Positions 9,022-19,091 of a stretch of 41,682 nucleotides of DNA are shown here, piece by piece. Numbering within the stretch: the stretch's first letter is position 1; the number at the start of each line of letters is the position of its first letter. Under the pieces are notes generated by a model. The model saw only the letters and a list, made by a program, of their open reading frames with translations. It was not told the origin of the DNA and made no database searches. A program made the translations under genes and the position numbers. The DNA is from a virus: the IMG/VR virus record IMGVR_UViG_3300045790_000709, positions 1 through 41,682 of that record; one strand, given 5' to 3'.

Positions 9022-9783
9022 ATGGAAACAAAAGAAAAAAAGACTCCTGAAGTAAAGTGGGAGTATAAAAATAGAACTTACTATTTAAAAGGTAAACAAC
9101 CTTTAACTTATACATTACCTAGTAGACATTCTAAAAGATATTCTTTAGTATGGTTTGATCCAGAAAAAGGTTATGAAAGAGAATTAAGATATGCTACTAA
9201 TCAAAAATCAATATTCGTAGATGAGCAACAAGGTTCAGTTACATTAAAACATATTGTATTTGAAGAAGGTGCTTTATATGTACCTAAAGAAAAAAAGAAT
9301 TTACAAGAGTTTTTAAACAAACATCCTCATAATAATTTGATATTCGAAGAGTATGACCAAGTCGTAGAAGCAGAAGATCAATATGATTATTTAGAAATGG
9401 AAATAGCAGCTATGAACACTGCTTATGAAATGGATGTAGATAAAGCTGAAGCTATACTAAGAGTTGAAGTTGGATCTAGTGTTACTACTATGAGTTCTAA
9501 AGAGCTTAAAAGAGATCTTTTACTATTTGCTAAAAGAAATCCTAAACTTCTTATAGAGTTAGCTAATGACGAAAATGTAGAGCTTAGAAATTTTGCTATA
9601 AAAGCAACTGAAGCTGGCATTATAGAAATAGCTAATGATGGCAGAACAGTTAAATGGAAAAGCAATGGCAAAAAGCTAATGACTGCTCCATTTGAAGAAA
9701 ATGCTTATTCAGCAATGGCTGCTTGGTTTAAAACTGATGAAGGACTTGAGATATATAAGTCTATACAGAAAAAACTAAAATAA
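9022..9783 (+). CDS. conserved phage structural-region protein
   Basis: This 253-residue protein has no certain function. The first 80 residues are beta-rich (KNRTYYLKGKQPLTYTLPSR, then an LRYATNQKSIFVDEQ block). A segment with LQEFLNKHP (about 93-101) leads into an acidic helical part and a C-terminal wHTH-like stretch (about 145-253: MSSKELKRDLLLFAKRNP, then DGRTVKWKSNGKKLMTAPFEE). I recall proteins of this pattern near the head genes of marine phages, but I cannot name a family. It is a single-gene unit bounded by terminators on both sides, which suggests its dose is set separately. It might be a head-completion or DNA-packaging accessory protein. Confidence 0.6.
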   Translation: METKEKKTPEVKWEYKNRTYYLKGKQPLTYTLPSRHSKRYSLVWFDPEKGYERELRYATNQKSIFVDEQQGSVTLKHIVFEEGALYVPKEKKNLQEFLNKHPHNNLIFEEYDQVVEAEDQYDYLEMEIAAMNTAYEMDVDKAEAILRVEVGSSVTTMSSKELKRDLLLFAKRNPKLLIELANDENVELRNFAIKATEAGIIEIANDGRTVKWKSNGKKLMTAPFEENAYSAMAAWFKTDEGLEIYKSIQKKLK

Positions 9784-9798
9784 CAAGTGATTATAAAT

Positions 9799-9826
9799 AA
9801 AGGTGGTTTACGCCACCTTTTTTTTT
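9799..9826 (+). terminator. rho-independent terminator
   Basis: AAAGGTGG (9799-9806) pairs with CCACCTTT (9813-9820) across a TTTACG loop and is followed by further T residues. It lies 15 bases after the stop of the 253-residue gene. Confidence 0.85.
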
Positions 9827-9838
9827 AAATAAACAAAT

Positions 9839-10915
9839 ATGGCAATAAACGTAAACACGGTATATAACACTGTATTAACTATACTTAATAAAGAGCAAAG
9901 AGGTTATTTAACTCCTTATGAATTTAATAAAGTAGCTAATCAAGTCCAATTAGAAATTTTTGAAAATTATTTTGAAGACTACAACCAGTTTTTACGAATG
10001 CCAAAAACTGATGAAGAATTTGCCAGTAGAGTGGCTCATATAGAAGAAGAAATACAAGTTTTTGAAGAGTATAAATCTGCGTCTAGTCACGCTGGTGGAG
10101 TGTATGATTTTCCTCAAGATTCTAATAATAAAAACGAAGTTTACAGACTAGGCTCTATATACTTTAATGCTGTGCCAGGTACTCCTCAAATAGAATTAGT
10201 TGGTAGAAAAGAATACAAACAACAACTAATGTCTCCACTTACTCAACCTAGCAAAAGCTTTCCAATAGGCATATTGAAAAATGACAAAGTTGAAGTATAT
10301 CCAAAAGTAACTACATTTAACCCGGTAAGAGCAACTAGCATTGATGATGTTAAATTTAGTTATATAAAAAAGCCTAGCTCTCCAAGATGGGGTTATCAAG
10401 TGGGTTCTTTAGGACAATTTACATATGATCCCACTGTTTTTCAACCAGATTTATTAAACTCAAATGGTGGTTTAGTTCAAAATATTTCACCTAACTTTAC
10501 TACTGCAACTTCACAAGCACCAATTATAGTTACACCAGGAACAACAACTGGAATAACTATAACTACTTTAAACCCAGTAGCAACTGGATTAACGCTTACT
10601 TTTTCAATTACCAACGGGCAAATAGACCAGCTTCAAATTAAAAATCCCGGAAAAGGATATAGTAATGGTGATGCTATATCATTTAATGGTGCTAATTTTG
10701 GGCAAAGTGGTACTATAGCGGTTTGTACTCTTTCTGCAAGCAGTTTCAACTCAGGAAGCACTTTTGGGTCAACTGATTTTGAAATAAGTGAATCTATGCA
10801 GCCAGAAGTTGTATTAGAAATATTAAAATATTCAGGAGTAATAATAAGAGATCCTCAAATAGTACAAGTGGCTCAACAAGAATTATTACAAGAAGAAGCT
10901 AACGAAAAAAGATAA
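9839..10915 (+). CDS. head-tail connector/adaptor-like protein with GYxxGD insert
   Basis: This 358-residue protein begins with a helical region (YLTPYEFNKVANQVQLEIFENYF, residues 22-44) of the kind seen in podovirus connector proteins. A beta-rich centre follows, then a C-terminal helical segment (QPEVVLEILKYSGVIIRDP) that looks like the end of a connector or gp11-like adaptor. Between the two parts, about residues 215-305, sits the accessory module with GKGYSNGD at 271-278. The bases encoding its core (10655-10673) are identical over 19 positions to those in the 1625-residue tail protein. Four bases separate it from the next gene, so both are co-translated. The connector role is inferred from order and helices; no diagnostic motif is seen. 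Confidence 0.6.
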   Translation: MAINVNTVYNTVLTILNKEQRGYLTPYEFNKVANQVQLEIFENYFEDYNQFLRMPKTDEEFASRVAHIEEEIQVFEEYKSASSHAGGVYDFPQDSNNKNEVYRLGSIYFNAVPGTPQIELVGRKEYKQQLMSPLTQPSKSFPIGILKNDKVEVYPKVTTFNPVRATSIDDVKFSYIKKPSSPRWGYQVGSLGQFTYDPTVFQPDLLNSNGGLVQNISPNFTTATSQAPIIVTPGTTTGITITTLNPVATGLTLTFSITNGQIDQLQIKNPGKGYSNGDAISFNGANFGQSGTIAVCTLSASSFNSGSTFGSTDFEISESMQPEVVLEILKYSGVIIRDPQIVQVAQQELLQEEANEKR

Positions 10916-10918
10916 AAC

Positions 10919-12148
10919 ATGGCAACATCAACTAATTACGAAAGCCCAGGGCTTGTTACTCAAAATAATTCTGAATATTACACAGGAGAAAAAACTTATG
11001 TACTAGCCGCTAGTGGAGCAACTTATCCTTGGCCTACTGAGTTAACTCCTTTAATATGGACAGATGCACCTACTGCTGCTACTCCTCAAGCTATTAATAA
11101 TTACGACGTATATATAGACAATGTTTTAATGGTTCCGACTGTTGGTGGTTACACTAGTGATTCTGTGACTACTACTTTAGCTAATTCTAATGATCCAGCT
11201 GCAGTGAAACAAACTGTAACTGTTAATTATGCAGCTCCTATAACAGCTGGCTCTTTACTTACAATAAGACTACAACAGAATACAATATGGGATAACTATC
11301 AAAGTTATCAATACAATAGCTTAAAAGATATAGTAGCTAATTTTATGTTGTCTTATGTAGGTACTGATAGAACTATATTAAGAGCTAAGAGATCAGAAGT
11401 TATATTCCACGCAAAAAGAGGATTACAAGAATTTAGTTACGATACTTTAAAATCTGTAAACATACAAGAATTAACAATACCGGCTAATTTATCATTACCA
11501 CTTCCTCAAGATTACGTCAACTACGTACAATTATCACACATAGATAGTATGGGTATAAAGCATATTATATATCCAACTACTCTTACTACAAATCCAACTG
11601 CTCCTTTAATTCAAGACAATCAAGGTATACCAACGCAAGATGACTTTGGTAATAACTTAGAATCTCAACAATCTATAACTAACGAAAACTGGAGAAATAC
11701 AAATCAAAGAAATTTAACAGGTACTAATTTTGAATCTACTGATGCTAATGTTTATAATTGGAATTGGTGGAAAACAGCATATGGCCAAAGATACGGTATG
11801 CAACCAGAAATATCTCAACAAAACGGATGGTTCACAATAGATGATAGAAGAGGAGCTTTTGCTTTTAGCGGCGATTTACAAGGCAAATTAATAACTTTAG
11901 AATATATATCAGACGGCTTAGCTTATGGTGATGATACTAAGGTGCCTAAGATGGCCGAGGATGCATTATATGCTCATATACTATATTCTATAACATCAAC
12001 TAGAAATAACATCCCAGAATACGTTGTTCAAAGATACAAAAAAGATAGAGCTACAAAGCTAAGAAATGCTAAATTAAGATTATCAAATATTAAACTTTCA
12101 GAATTTACTCAAGTTATGAGAGGTAAATCTAAATGGATTAAACATTAA
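10919..12148 (+). CDS. tail-tube/adaptor-like structural protein
   Basis: This 409-residue protein resembles T7 gp11-type tail tubular proteins in position and layout. An N-terminal beta domain (about 1-120) presents YDVYIDNVLMVPT. A helical centre (about 130-185; SLKDIVANFMLSYVG, AKRGLQEFSYDTL) leads into a beta part and a C-terminal helix-rich end (EDALYAHILYSITSTRNN and a basic KKDRATKLRNAKLRL). T7 gp11-like proteins form the ring between portal and nozzle. It is separated from its neighbours by two or three bases on each side, so the tail genes form one tight unit. An alternative is a neck protein of another family. Confidence 0.6.
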   Translation: MATSTNYESPGLVTQNNSEYYTGEKTYVLAASGATYPWPTELTPLIWTDAPTAATPQAINNYDVYIDNVLMVPTVGGYTSDSVTTTLANSNDPAAVKQTVTVNYAAPITAGSLLTIRLQQNTIWDNYQSYQYNSLKDIVANFMLSYVGTDRTILRAKRSEVIFHAKRGLQEFSYDTLKSVNIQELTIPANLSLPLPQDYVNYVQLSHIDSMGIKHIIYPTTLTTNPTAPLIQDNQGIPTQDDFGNNLESQQSITNENWRNTNQRNLTGTNFESTDANVYNWNWWKTAYGQRYGMQPEISQQNGWFTIDDRRGAFAFSGDLQGKLITLEYISDGLAYGDDTKVPKMAEDALYAHILYSITSTRNNIPEYVVQRYKKDRATKLRNAKLRLSNIKLSEFTQVMRGKSKWIKH

Positions 12149-12150
12149 AC

Positions 12151-15100
12151 ATGGCTCAAACTAAAAACACTTTTATAAAGTCTAGAATGAATAAAGATCT
12201 AGATGAAAGATTAGTTCCAAATGGAGAATATAGAGATGCGGTTAACGTTCAAGTTAGTCAATCTGAAGATGCTGATGTTGGTACTCTTTCTACTGCTTTA
12301 GGAAATTCTAAAATAAGTGATTTTGGTTTATCTAGCAATTGTGAAGCAAGAATAATAGGTTTATATGCAGATGAAAAAAACAAATATTTATATGTATTTA
12401 TAACTAACTTTATAGATTCTTCTACTACACAAACTTCTAACTACCCACCCTCAAGTGTTATTAATCAAATATGGAGAAGAAACGTAGAAACAAATGAAAA
12501 TACAAAACTAGTTGAAGGTAGATTTTTAAACTTTTCGCTTAATAATTTTATTTTAAATATAGACTTAATTGAAGATTTACTTTTTTGGACAGACAACAGG
12601 AATCAGCCAAGAAAAATAAATGTAAAAAAAGCTAATCCAGCTAGAATCGATTCTCCTACTTACTATACAACAGAAGATCACATAAGCGTAGCTAAATACG
12701 CTCCGTTTGAGTCTATTAGTCTAATGAAAGATTATTTAGTTAATTTTCAATTAACAACCACAGGTGGTGGTACAGGCCCTAGCCCAGCTTCCTATACCGC
12801 CTTAATAGGTCAAACACTGCCTACTCAAGTTCAAAGTACTACAGGCACTAATGGTCAAGGATTGACAGTTGTAGTAACAAGTACTAATTCAAATGGAAAT
12901 ATAGTTACTTTAGAAATAGTAAATGAAGGATCTGGATATAGTAATGGTGATGTAATAAGAATAGCTCCTAGAAGTGGTTCGGCTACTATAACTCTTTCTG
13001 TAGATAATCAATCTACAATGAAAAATAAATGTGAAGAGTTTTTGCCAGAAATAGCAACGTTTAAGTTATTTAGTGGTTCTACTGTATTGTATAATTATAG
13101 TCAAGTCACTAATAATTCTCTTCAGTCTTTAGCTTTAGAAACTCCTTTTCCTCAAAACGGAGCAGCTGGAAGTAGTGATATTGATAATATATATAATAAT
13201 TGTTTTATAAAAGTTATTAGTAACGGTGTTGACGTAACACCTTATAAAGCATCTATACATGCTTTGACTTGGGACAACAATGATGGTGCTTATTTTGTAA
13301 CAGTAAAATGGCCTTCTTCTACACAAAGTATAACTCTTAATAATGACTATATTATAACTGTAGGGGTTAATCCTGATTACAATGCTAATTGGCCCGGTGA
13401 TTGTGAGTATTTAAAAGATAAATTTATAAGATTTGCTTATAGGTTTAAATTTGATGACAATGAATACTCCTTAATATCTCCTTTTACACAAGCTTGTTTT
13501 ATACCTAAAAACAATGGTTATTTTTTAAAAGAAAAAGAAGATACTAGTACTATTATTTCTATAGACAACGTACAGACAAGTGCTTTTTCACCATATACTG
13601 TAGGAGATGTTGTAACTATAACTTCTGCTACAGGTAATGGAGCTAGCGCTGAGGTTATCAGCACAATAGGTGAGGTTAAAGTGCTAAAGCCTGGTAACGG
13701 ATTTATTAATGGAGAGACATTAACTACCTCAGCATTTACAAGTGGTGCAGGTATGAGTTTTATAGCTAACACTCAAGAGATAGTTTATGATAGCAACGCA
13801 GCTTTTAAATCTACTGAAAACAACAAGTTTGAAAACAGTGTTAACAACATAGATTTAGAAATACCTTGTCCTAATTTTTTAAATGGAGTTTCAAGCGATT
13901 GGAGCAATATAGAAAAAGAACTTCATGTAGACTCATTAGAGATTATATATAAAGACGACGAAGAAAATGTTTTAAAAATACTAGACACTATAGACTCAAC
14001 ACAGTTTGTAAATTTAAGCCAAAATTTATTTAGTTACTCTTACCAATCTACTGTACCTATAAAAACTTTAACAGAACAAGAACTTATAAGAGTTAGTGAC
14101 AAAATACCATTAAAAGCTTTAACTCAATCTGTTTCTGGAAATAGAATTATTTATGGTAATTACGTAGATGGTCACACTAGTAATTTAGCACTTAACTACC
14201 AAGTTGCTTCAGCTAAAAAGCTTAGTGAAAATACACCTACTTTTTCAACATTAAAAAAAGAATATCAAAACCATACTTTAAAACAAAATAGAACTTATCA
14301 AGTAGGTATAGTTTTATCCGATAGATATGGTAGACAGTCAGATGTAATTTTATCTACTTTAGACACTTCAATAACTGGATTAGGTACAAGTCTAGAGTTT
14401 GGTGGATCTACTCTTAGAAACGATTATTATACTTCAAACCCAGGGTTAATACAGCCTGGCGGCACTGGCGTTGCTCCCACGACGTGGCCTGGTGATTCTT
14501 TAATTGTTCAATTTAATGGACAAGTGCCAAGTCAAAATGGTATACCTGGTTATCCTGGTTTATTTATAGATTATAACAACCCTGTTATTTCAAGTTTTTT
14601 TGGCGGAAAAAATTACCCTCCTTTTCCAGAAAATTTAGGTGTTGAAAATACTAATGTAGCAACAACTACAACTGGCTCTGGAACTGAACTAACAATAAAT
14701 TATTTTACAACTCCTAATTACAATGCTGTAAGTGCTATATTTTCAATAACAATAAGCACTTTAGGTTTTGGTTATAAAGATGGTGATGTAATAACAATAC
14801 CTCACCCCGGACCAGGCTCGCCTCCCGCAGGCTTTCAACCAGCTACTTTCATATACAGCAGCTCTGTTTCTCCCAATTTAACTGGTTGGTTTAGTTATAG
14901 AATAGTAGTTAAACAACAAGAACAAGATTATTATAATGTATATTTACCTGGTATAGTTAATGGATCTTTAGCAACTGAAGGTTACGTTAGTACAGGAGGA
15001 GCTACTTTAAGTCTCTATGGTGATAATATAAATAAAATACCAAAAAATTTAAATGATGTAGGCCCTAATCAAACTAGTTTTTCAACTTCAGATGGCCCAT

Positions 15101-17028
15101 TGTTTTTAAGAGTTCAAAACGAAAAAAATAACAACACTAGTAGCAGGCAATTTTATCCTAAAAACAACCAATCTGAAGATGTAGTTTCTTTGTCTGAATT
15201 GTCTGATTTAGGATTTAATTTAAATAGATTTAGCTCTAAATGTAACGCAGCTATATCTTCTTCAAAAAATGTAGCTTTACTAGATTTTAACACAAGCATA
15301 TATAGAGGCATGAATGTTGTTATAACAGATAAAGATGGTAATAACATATATGGAACCGAAGATGGTCTTTATGTTAGAGCTTACTCTGCTACGTCTACAG
15401 CAGCTTCTTTAGTTCTTAACAAAACAATAAGTATTCAATCATCAGAGCTTCCTGCTATTTTTACATTTGGACCTCCAGGCGTAGTTTATAATAGCGGATC
15501 AAATCCTGTTATAGCTTCTTTAAGCACGTCTTCTATTATAGGTGTTTCTGAAGAACAAGATTTTGTGTCTCAACTAGCTGTTTTTGAAACAGAACCTGTT
15601 AAGTCGCAGTTAAATATATTTTTTGAAACATCTAGTACGGGTCTTATTTCTGATTTAAATAACTCAGTGGCTGAAGGTGGTGTTCCTGGAGAATCAATTG
15701 CTAATATTTCTTTAATTGAAATATTGCAGACAGTATTTAATGAAGGATCTACAGGTTCTTACAATATAATTAACACTTCTTTTGAAGCGCTAGATTTCCA
15801 AAACGCAGGTTTACCTGCAGCATCTGCTATAAATACTACAGGTAATTTAGTTAGCGTTTTTGATGATAATGGCGCAGATAGAAAGCCAGAGTTTGCTATA
15901 GTAGATAATAATAATGGTACTTTTAATGTTAAAACAACAAAACAAGTTGGAGAAGGTTATTATGTAAGCAATAACACGGCTCTTACTACTTTTAACTTTA
16001 CGGTTAAATTAAGTAACAATGGGACAAGTTTATTTAAGTCATTTCAAGGGGAATTAGGTAATTTATTTCCAACATACGGAGGTGTTTATACTAATACTTA
16101 TAACCCAATACCTATGCAGGATTCTATACCTGCTGATTATTTTGTTAGTTTTGGTAACCCTGATAAAAAAACATTTTCTGGGTTTTATCCTTATGTTTTT
16201 GGTCCAGGTATACACAAATCAGGTGGTGGACCTGGTTACCCATCTACACCTTTTCCTCAACCAAGAACACAATATAATCCTGCTGCCACTCCTTTTACCG
16301 CATTAAATGGAAGTGGCGATGTTTCATTACAAAAAAGAGACATTACCTGGGAAGTAGTAAGCTGGATAACTGGACCTAATACTTTACCTAAAATATTTGA
16401 TGGTACTTCTGGGACACCTCAATTTATTCCATTTTATAGCCAATACTATCATCAATGGCAGACTATAGAGTATGGCGATTGGATGAATCTACCAAATGTA
16501 ATAGAGCCAGAAGGAACAGATAGAACAACCCTTGGCAATAGAGCTAGTTTTGCAATAATAATAGGAGAAGACAATGCAACTGGAAGATATGGCGGTCTAG
16601 TAAATCCAAGTGATCTTGTTTTTGATATACCACCTTTTAATGCAAAAGGAGGTAATTCTGGAGTAAATAACACGTATTCACTAACAAATTCACCTCCTAT
16701 TAATTGGACAAACAATCCTACCAAGTCTCGATTATTACAAAATGATACTTGCCTTATTGGTCTTAATAATTCTCTTAATGACGCTCAAACAGGCTTTTCA
16801 GTTACTCAAGGAGCAAGTGGTGGATTTTTTAATACTGGAATCGGCGGAAGCGCTGGAACGACTACACAAGTAAATTCAGTGCCAATATATGCTTTAGTTG
16901 AGCAAATTGAATTTATTGTGACTATACAAGCTAGAGATGGCGCAAACTTAATAGGAACTCCTCAAACTATAACTTTTCTAGTTAAAAGCGGGGGGTATCA
17001 ATACCGTTTTAGTGCTGGCTATTTTTAA
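12151..17028 (+). CDS. large tail (nozzle-like) protein with three GYxxGD modules
   Basis: This 1625-residue, beta-rich protein begins with FIKSRMNKDLDERLVPNGEY and a VSQSEDADVGTLSTALGN block. I associate that pattern with the tail nozzle/stabilisation proteins of podoviruses and with large structural proteins of marine phages. A propeller-like element, LLFWTDNRNQPRKINV (about 146-161), follows. Three copies of the GYxxGD accessory module interrupt the chain: GSGYSNGD (260-267), GNGFINGE (515-522) and GFGYKDGD (872-879). The C-terminal third is Pro/Gly/Asn-rich and fibre-like. It is cotranscribed with the 667-residue protein that follows. Location at the tail tip, and possible receptor contact through the modules, are inferences. 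No enzyme motif is seen. Confidence 0.75.
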   Translation: MAQTKNTFIKSRMNKDLDERLVPNGEYRDAVNVQVSQSEDADVGTLSTALGNSKISDFGLSSNCEARIIGLYADEKNKYLYVFITNFIDSSTTQTSNYPPSSVINQIWRRNVETNENTKLVEGRFLNFSLNNFILNIDLIEDLLFWTDNRNQPRKINVKKANPARIDSPTYYTTEDHISVAKYAPFESISLMKDYLVNFQLTTTGGGTGPSPASYTALIGQTLPTQVQSTTGTNGQGLTVVVTSTNSNGNIVTLEIVNEGSGYSNGDVIRIAPRSGSATITLSVDNQSTMKNKCEEFLPEIATFKLFSGSTVLYNYSQVTNNSLQSLALETPFPQNGAAGSSDIDNIYNNCFIKVISNGVDVTPYKASIHALTWDNNDGAYFVTVKWPSSTQSITLNNDYIITVGVNPDYNANWPGDCEYLKDKFIRFAYRFKFDDNEYSLISPFTQACFIPKNNGYFLKEKEDTSTIISIDNVQTSAFSPYTVGDVVTITSATGNGASAEVISTIGEVKVLKPGNGFINGETLTTSAFTSGAGMSFIANTQEIVYDSNAAFKSTENNKFENSVNNIDLEIPCPNFLNGVSSDWSNIEKELHVDSLEIIYKDDEENVLKILDTIDSTQFVNLSQNLFSYSYQSTVPIKTLTEQELIRVSDKIPLKALTQSVSGNRIIYGNYVDGHTSNLALNYQVASAKKLSENTPTFSTLKKEYQNHTLKQNRTYQVGIVLSDRYGRQSDVILSTLDTSITGLGTSLEFGGSTLRNDYYTSNPGLIQPGGTGVAPTTWPGDSLIVQFNGQVPSQNGIPGYPGLFIDYNNPVISSFFGGKNYPPFPENLGVENTNVATTTTGSGTELTINYFTTPNYNAVSAIFSITISTLGFGYKDGDVITIPHPGPGSPPAGFQPATFIYSSSVSPNLTGWFSYRIVVKQQEQDYYNVYLPGIVNGSLATEGYVSTGGATLSLYGDNINKIPKNLNDVGPNQTSFSTSDGPLFLRVQNEKNNNTSSRQFYPKNNQSEDVVSLSELSDLGFNLNRFSSKCNAAISSSKNVALLDFNTSIYRGMNVVITDKDGNNIYGTEDGLYVRAYSATSTAASLVLNKTISIQSSELPAIFTFGPPGVVYNSGSNPVIASLSTSSIIGVSEEQDFVSQLAVFETEPVKSQLNIFFETSSTGLISDLNNSVAEGGVPGESIANISLIEILQTVFNEGSTGSYNIINTSFEALDFQNAGLPAASAINTTGNLVSVFDDNGADRKPEFAIVDNNNGTFNVKTTKQVGEGYYVSNNTALTTFNFTVKLSNNGTSLFKSFQGELGNLFPTYGGVYTNTYNPIPMQDSIPADYFVSFGNPDKKTFSGFYPYVFGPGIHKSGGGPGYPSTPFPQPRTQYNPAATPFTALNGSGDVSLQKRDITWEVVSWITGPNTLPKIFDGTSGTPQFIPFYSQYYHQWQTIEYGDWMNLPNVIEPEGTDRTTLGNRASFAIIIGEDNATGRYGGLVNPSDLVFDIPPFNAKGGNSGVNNTYSLTNSPPINWTNNPTKSRLLQNDTCLIGLNNSLNDAQTGFSVTQGASGGFFNTGIGGSAGTTTQVNSVPIYALVEQIEFIVTIQARDGANLIGTPQTITFLVKSGGYQYRFSAGYF

Positions 17029-17061
17029 TTGTAATAAGTTTAATAAATAAGTAATAATAAT

Positions 17062-19065
17062 ATGGGTGCAATTATAGAAGTAAAATATTTTAATTCATTT
17101 TGGATGAAACAAGTACAAGGTGCTGATTTAACGCCTGATGCTAACAATCCAGTTTGGCCTGGTTTAGAATTTAATCCTATTGGTTATCCTCAGTTTCCTA
17201 TAGCTGCAAAACAAGATAATGATAACTGGTACATAGAAGAGTCTAGAATAAAAGGTGGTTTTAATAACACAATGGTATCGCAAGGTGTTAGAGCGTTTTT
17301 AAATGAAGAAAATCCTATGCAAAATGTTAGAGAGTCTTCTTTGATATATTCTGGATTATATAATAGTAGAACTGGAATTAATAGAACTAACGTTTTTAGT
17401 GTAGGTGAAGTTATAGAAACTGATTTAGATCCTGTAGATGGAAGTATACAGAAAATATTTGCTGATGATACTAATTTAACTATATTTCAAGAAAATAAAG
17501 TTAGTAAAGCATTGATAAATAAAAATACTATTTATTCTGGAACGCAAGGAGCTGCTGAAACAGCCAACATACCAGTGATAGGACAAATAGTACCTTATTT
17601 AGGTGTTTTTGGAATTGGTAAAAATCCAGAATCATTTGATTATTATGGCTTTAAAAAGTATTTTGTTGATCCTGTTAGAGGCTCAGTAATGAGGCTATCA
17701 AGAGATGGTTTAACTGAAATATCTAATTACGGAATGAAAGACTTTTTTAGAGATGCTTTAAATTCTATAAACAGTAATACTCAAGAAAGAAGATTACCTT
17801 GGACTAAAGCTTCTTCATCTTTAAAACCTCTTACTGAAGGTGCAGAGTGGCTTATTATTTCTGGTAGTGGTGTTGGGACTATGACTAGAGGTGCTGATTT
17901 TACAGCTGCTTCAATAGGTGATGTTGGACCTTTCGCAATAACCTCTTTAACTGGAAGTGGTAGTGGAGCTACTATAAATATAAGAATACTTACTTTAGGA
18001 ACTAGTGGAACTTTTATAGGCACTACTGTTTCAGGTGGAGCTGGTTATGCAGTTGGAGACCAACTTTCAATATCTGACCCTAGCGCTTTATTTTTTGAAG
18101 GAACTATATTATCTACAGTTAATGGTAATAATACAAATGGACAACTTAATTTAAATAGTGGAGTTAATCCTATATATATTGTCAATCAAAATTCTTGTGA
18201 TATATTTATAGGTAGTAGAATAATAAATGACTTAGGCAATGGTGTAACCCAAGATAGTGGCGCTACAGTTGAAAACGTTGAAATAGTAAATGATCCAGTT
18301 TTAGGGAGTATTACAGCTATTTACACTAGTCAACTTGTTACTCAAGAAACCAATGGATTCTTTTTATATAGTTATAAAAATAAAATTATAGGAGGTTGGG
18401 ATAATTATAATAGGTATTATACTATTTCTTTACAAAATCTACCTTCTTATATATCTAAGTCTGATAATAATTTTGATACGTTATCTTATGATGAAGGAAT
18501 AAATGGTTGGGTTTCAAGATATACTTACAAACCTGATTTTATTAAGAGTTTAAAAGGTTTATTCTTTTCTACTCAAGGACATTCTTTATTTCAACATTAC
18601 TCTCCCGTGTCGTCTTATCTAAATTATTATGGAGTACAGTATGGCGCAACAATAGAGCTTTTAATAAATAGTAATCCATCAACAAGAAAAACATTCAACA
18701 CTATAAATTATGAAGGAGATAATGGCTGGGAAGTTACATCTTTATCAACAGATTTAACTAAATTTTCAAACTCAGGTAGTTCTACAGCAGACATTGGCTC
18801 AAGAATATATAGCTATGATGAAGGAGTATATACTAGCTTTAGTGGATACCCTATGAGAGCCGGCTTTAATAGAAAAGAAAATCTTTATACTGCTAATATA
18901 GTTAATCAATCAGGTTTAAATCCAGAAGAAGTTTTAGCTGGATCTCAATTATCAGGCGTAAAAGGTTATTTAGCTAAAGTTATATTTTCAGTAGATTCAT
19001 CAACCAATGTTGGAGGATCTAAAGAAATATGGTGTGTAGGTACTACGTTTGTACAATCATCTTAA
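17062..19065 (+). CDS. tail (nozzle-like) protein with one GYxxGD module
   Basis: This 667-residue protein carries ESRIKGGFNNTMVSQGVRAF (about 58-77) and an NSRTGINRTNVFSVGE stretch, then ADDTNLTIFQENKVSKALI and VMRLSRDGLTEISNYGMKDFF. I recall this block from large virion proteins of marine phages. It is beta-rich without signal peptide or enzymatic motif. An accessory module with GAGYAVGD at 326-333 is inserted in the middle, between regions that otherwise read as one continuous domain. It probably partners the 1625-residue protein in the tail nozzle or tail-tip assembly. Translation starts behind an A/T-rich leader (GTAATAATAAT), again without a Shine-Dalgarno. Confidence 0.7.
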   Translation: MGAIIEVKYFNSFWMKQVQGADLTPDANNPVWPGLEFNPIGYPQFPIAAKQDNDNWYIEESRIKGGFNNTMVSQGVRAFLNEENPMQNVRESSLIYSGLYNSRTGINRTNVFSVGEVIETDLDPVDGSIQKIFADDTNLTIFQENKVSKALINKNTIYSGTQGAAETANIPVIGQIVPYLGVFGIGKNPESFDYYGFKKYFVDPVRGSVMRLSRDGLTEISNYGMKDFFRDALNSINSNTQERRLPWTKASSSLKPLTEGAEWLIISGSGVGTMTRGADFTAASIGDVGPFAITSLTGSGSGATINIRILTLGTSGTFIGTTVSGGAGYAVGDQLSISDPSALFFEGTILSTVNGNNTNGQLNLNSGVNPIYIVNQNSCDIFIGSRIINDLGNGVTQDSGATVENVEIVNDPVLGSITAIYTSQLVTQETNGFFLYSYKNKIIGGWDNYNRYYTISLQNLPSYISKSDNNFDTLSYDEGINGWVSRYTYKPDFIKSLKGLFFSTQGHSLFQHYSPVSSYLNYYGVQYGATIELLINSNPSTRKTFNTINYEGDNGWEVTSLSTDLTKFSNSGSSTADIGSRIYSYDEGVYTSFSGYPMRAGFNRKENLYTANIVNQSGLNPEEVLAGSQLSGVKGYLAKVIFSVDSSTNVGGSKEIWCVGTTFVQSS

Positions 19066-19091
19066 AATATTAATAAATAAAAACAAAAATT

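Noticed and set aside
12151-19065. Possibility that the 1625-aa and 667-aa tail genes are one gene broken by a frameshift
   Set aside because: The 33-base gap contains a stop codon followed by a typical A/T-rich leader and a fresh ATG, and both products look complete, so two genes are more likely.
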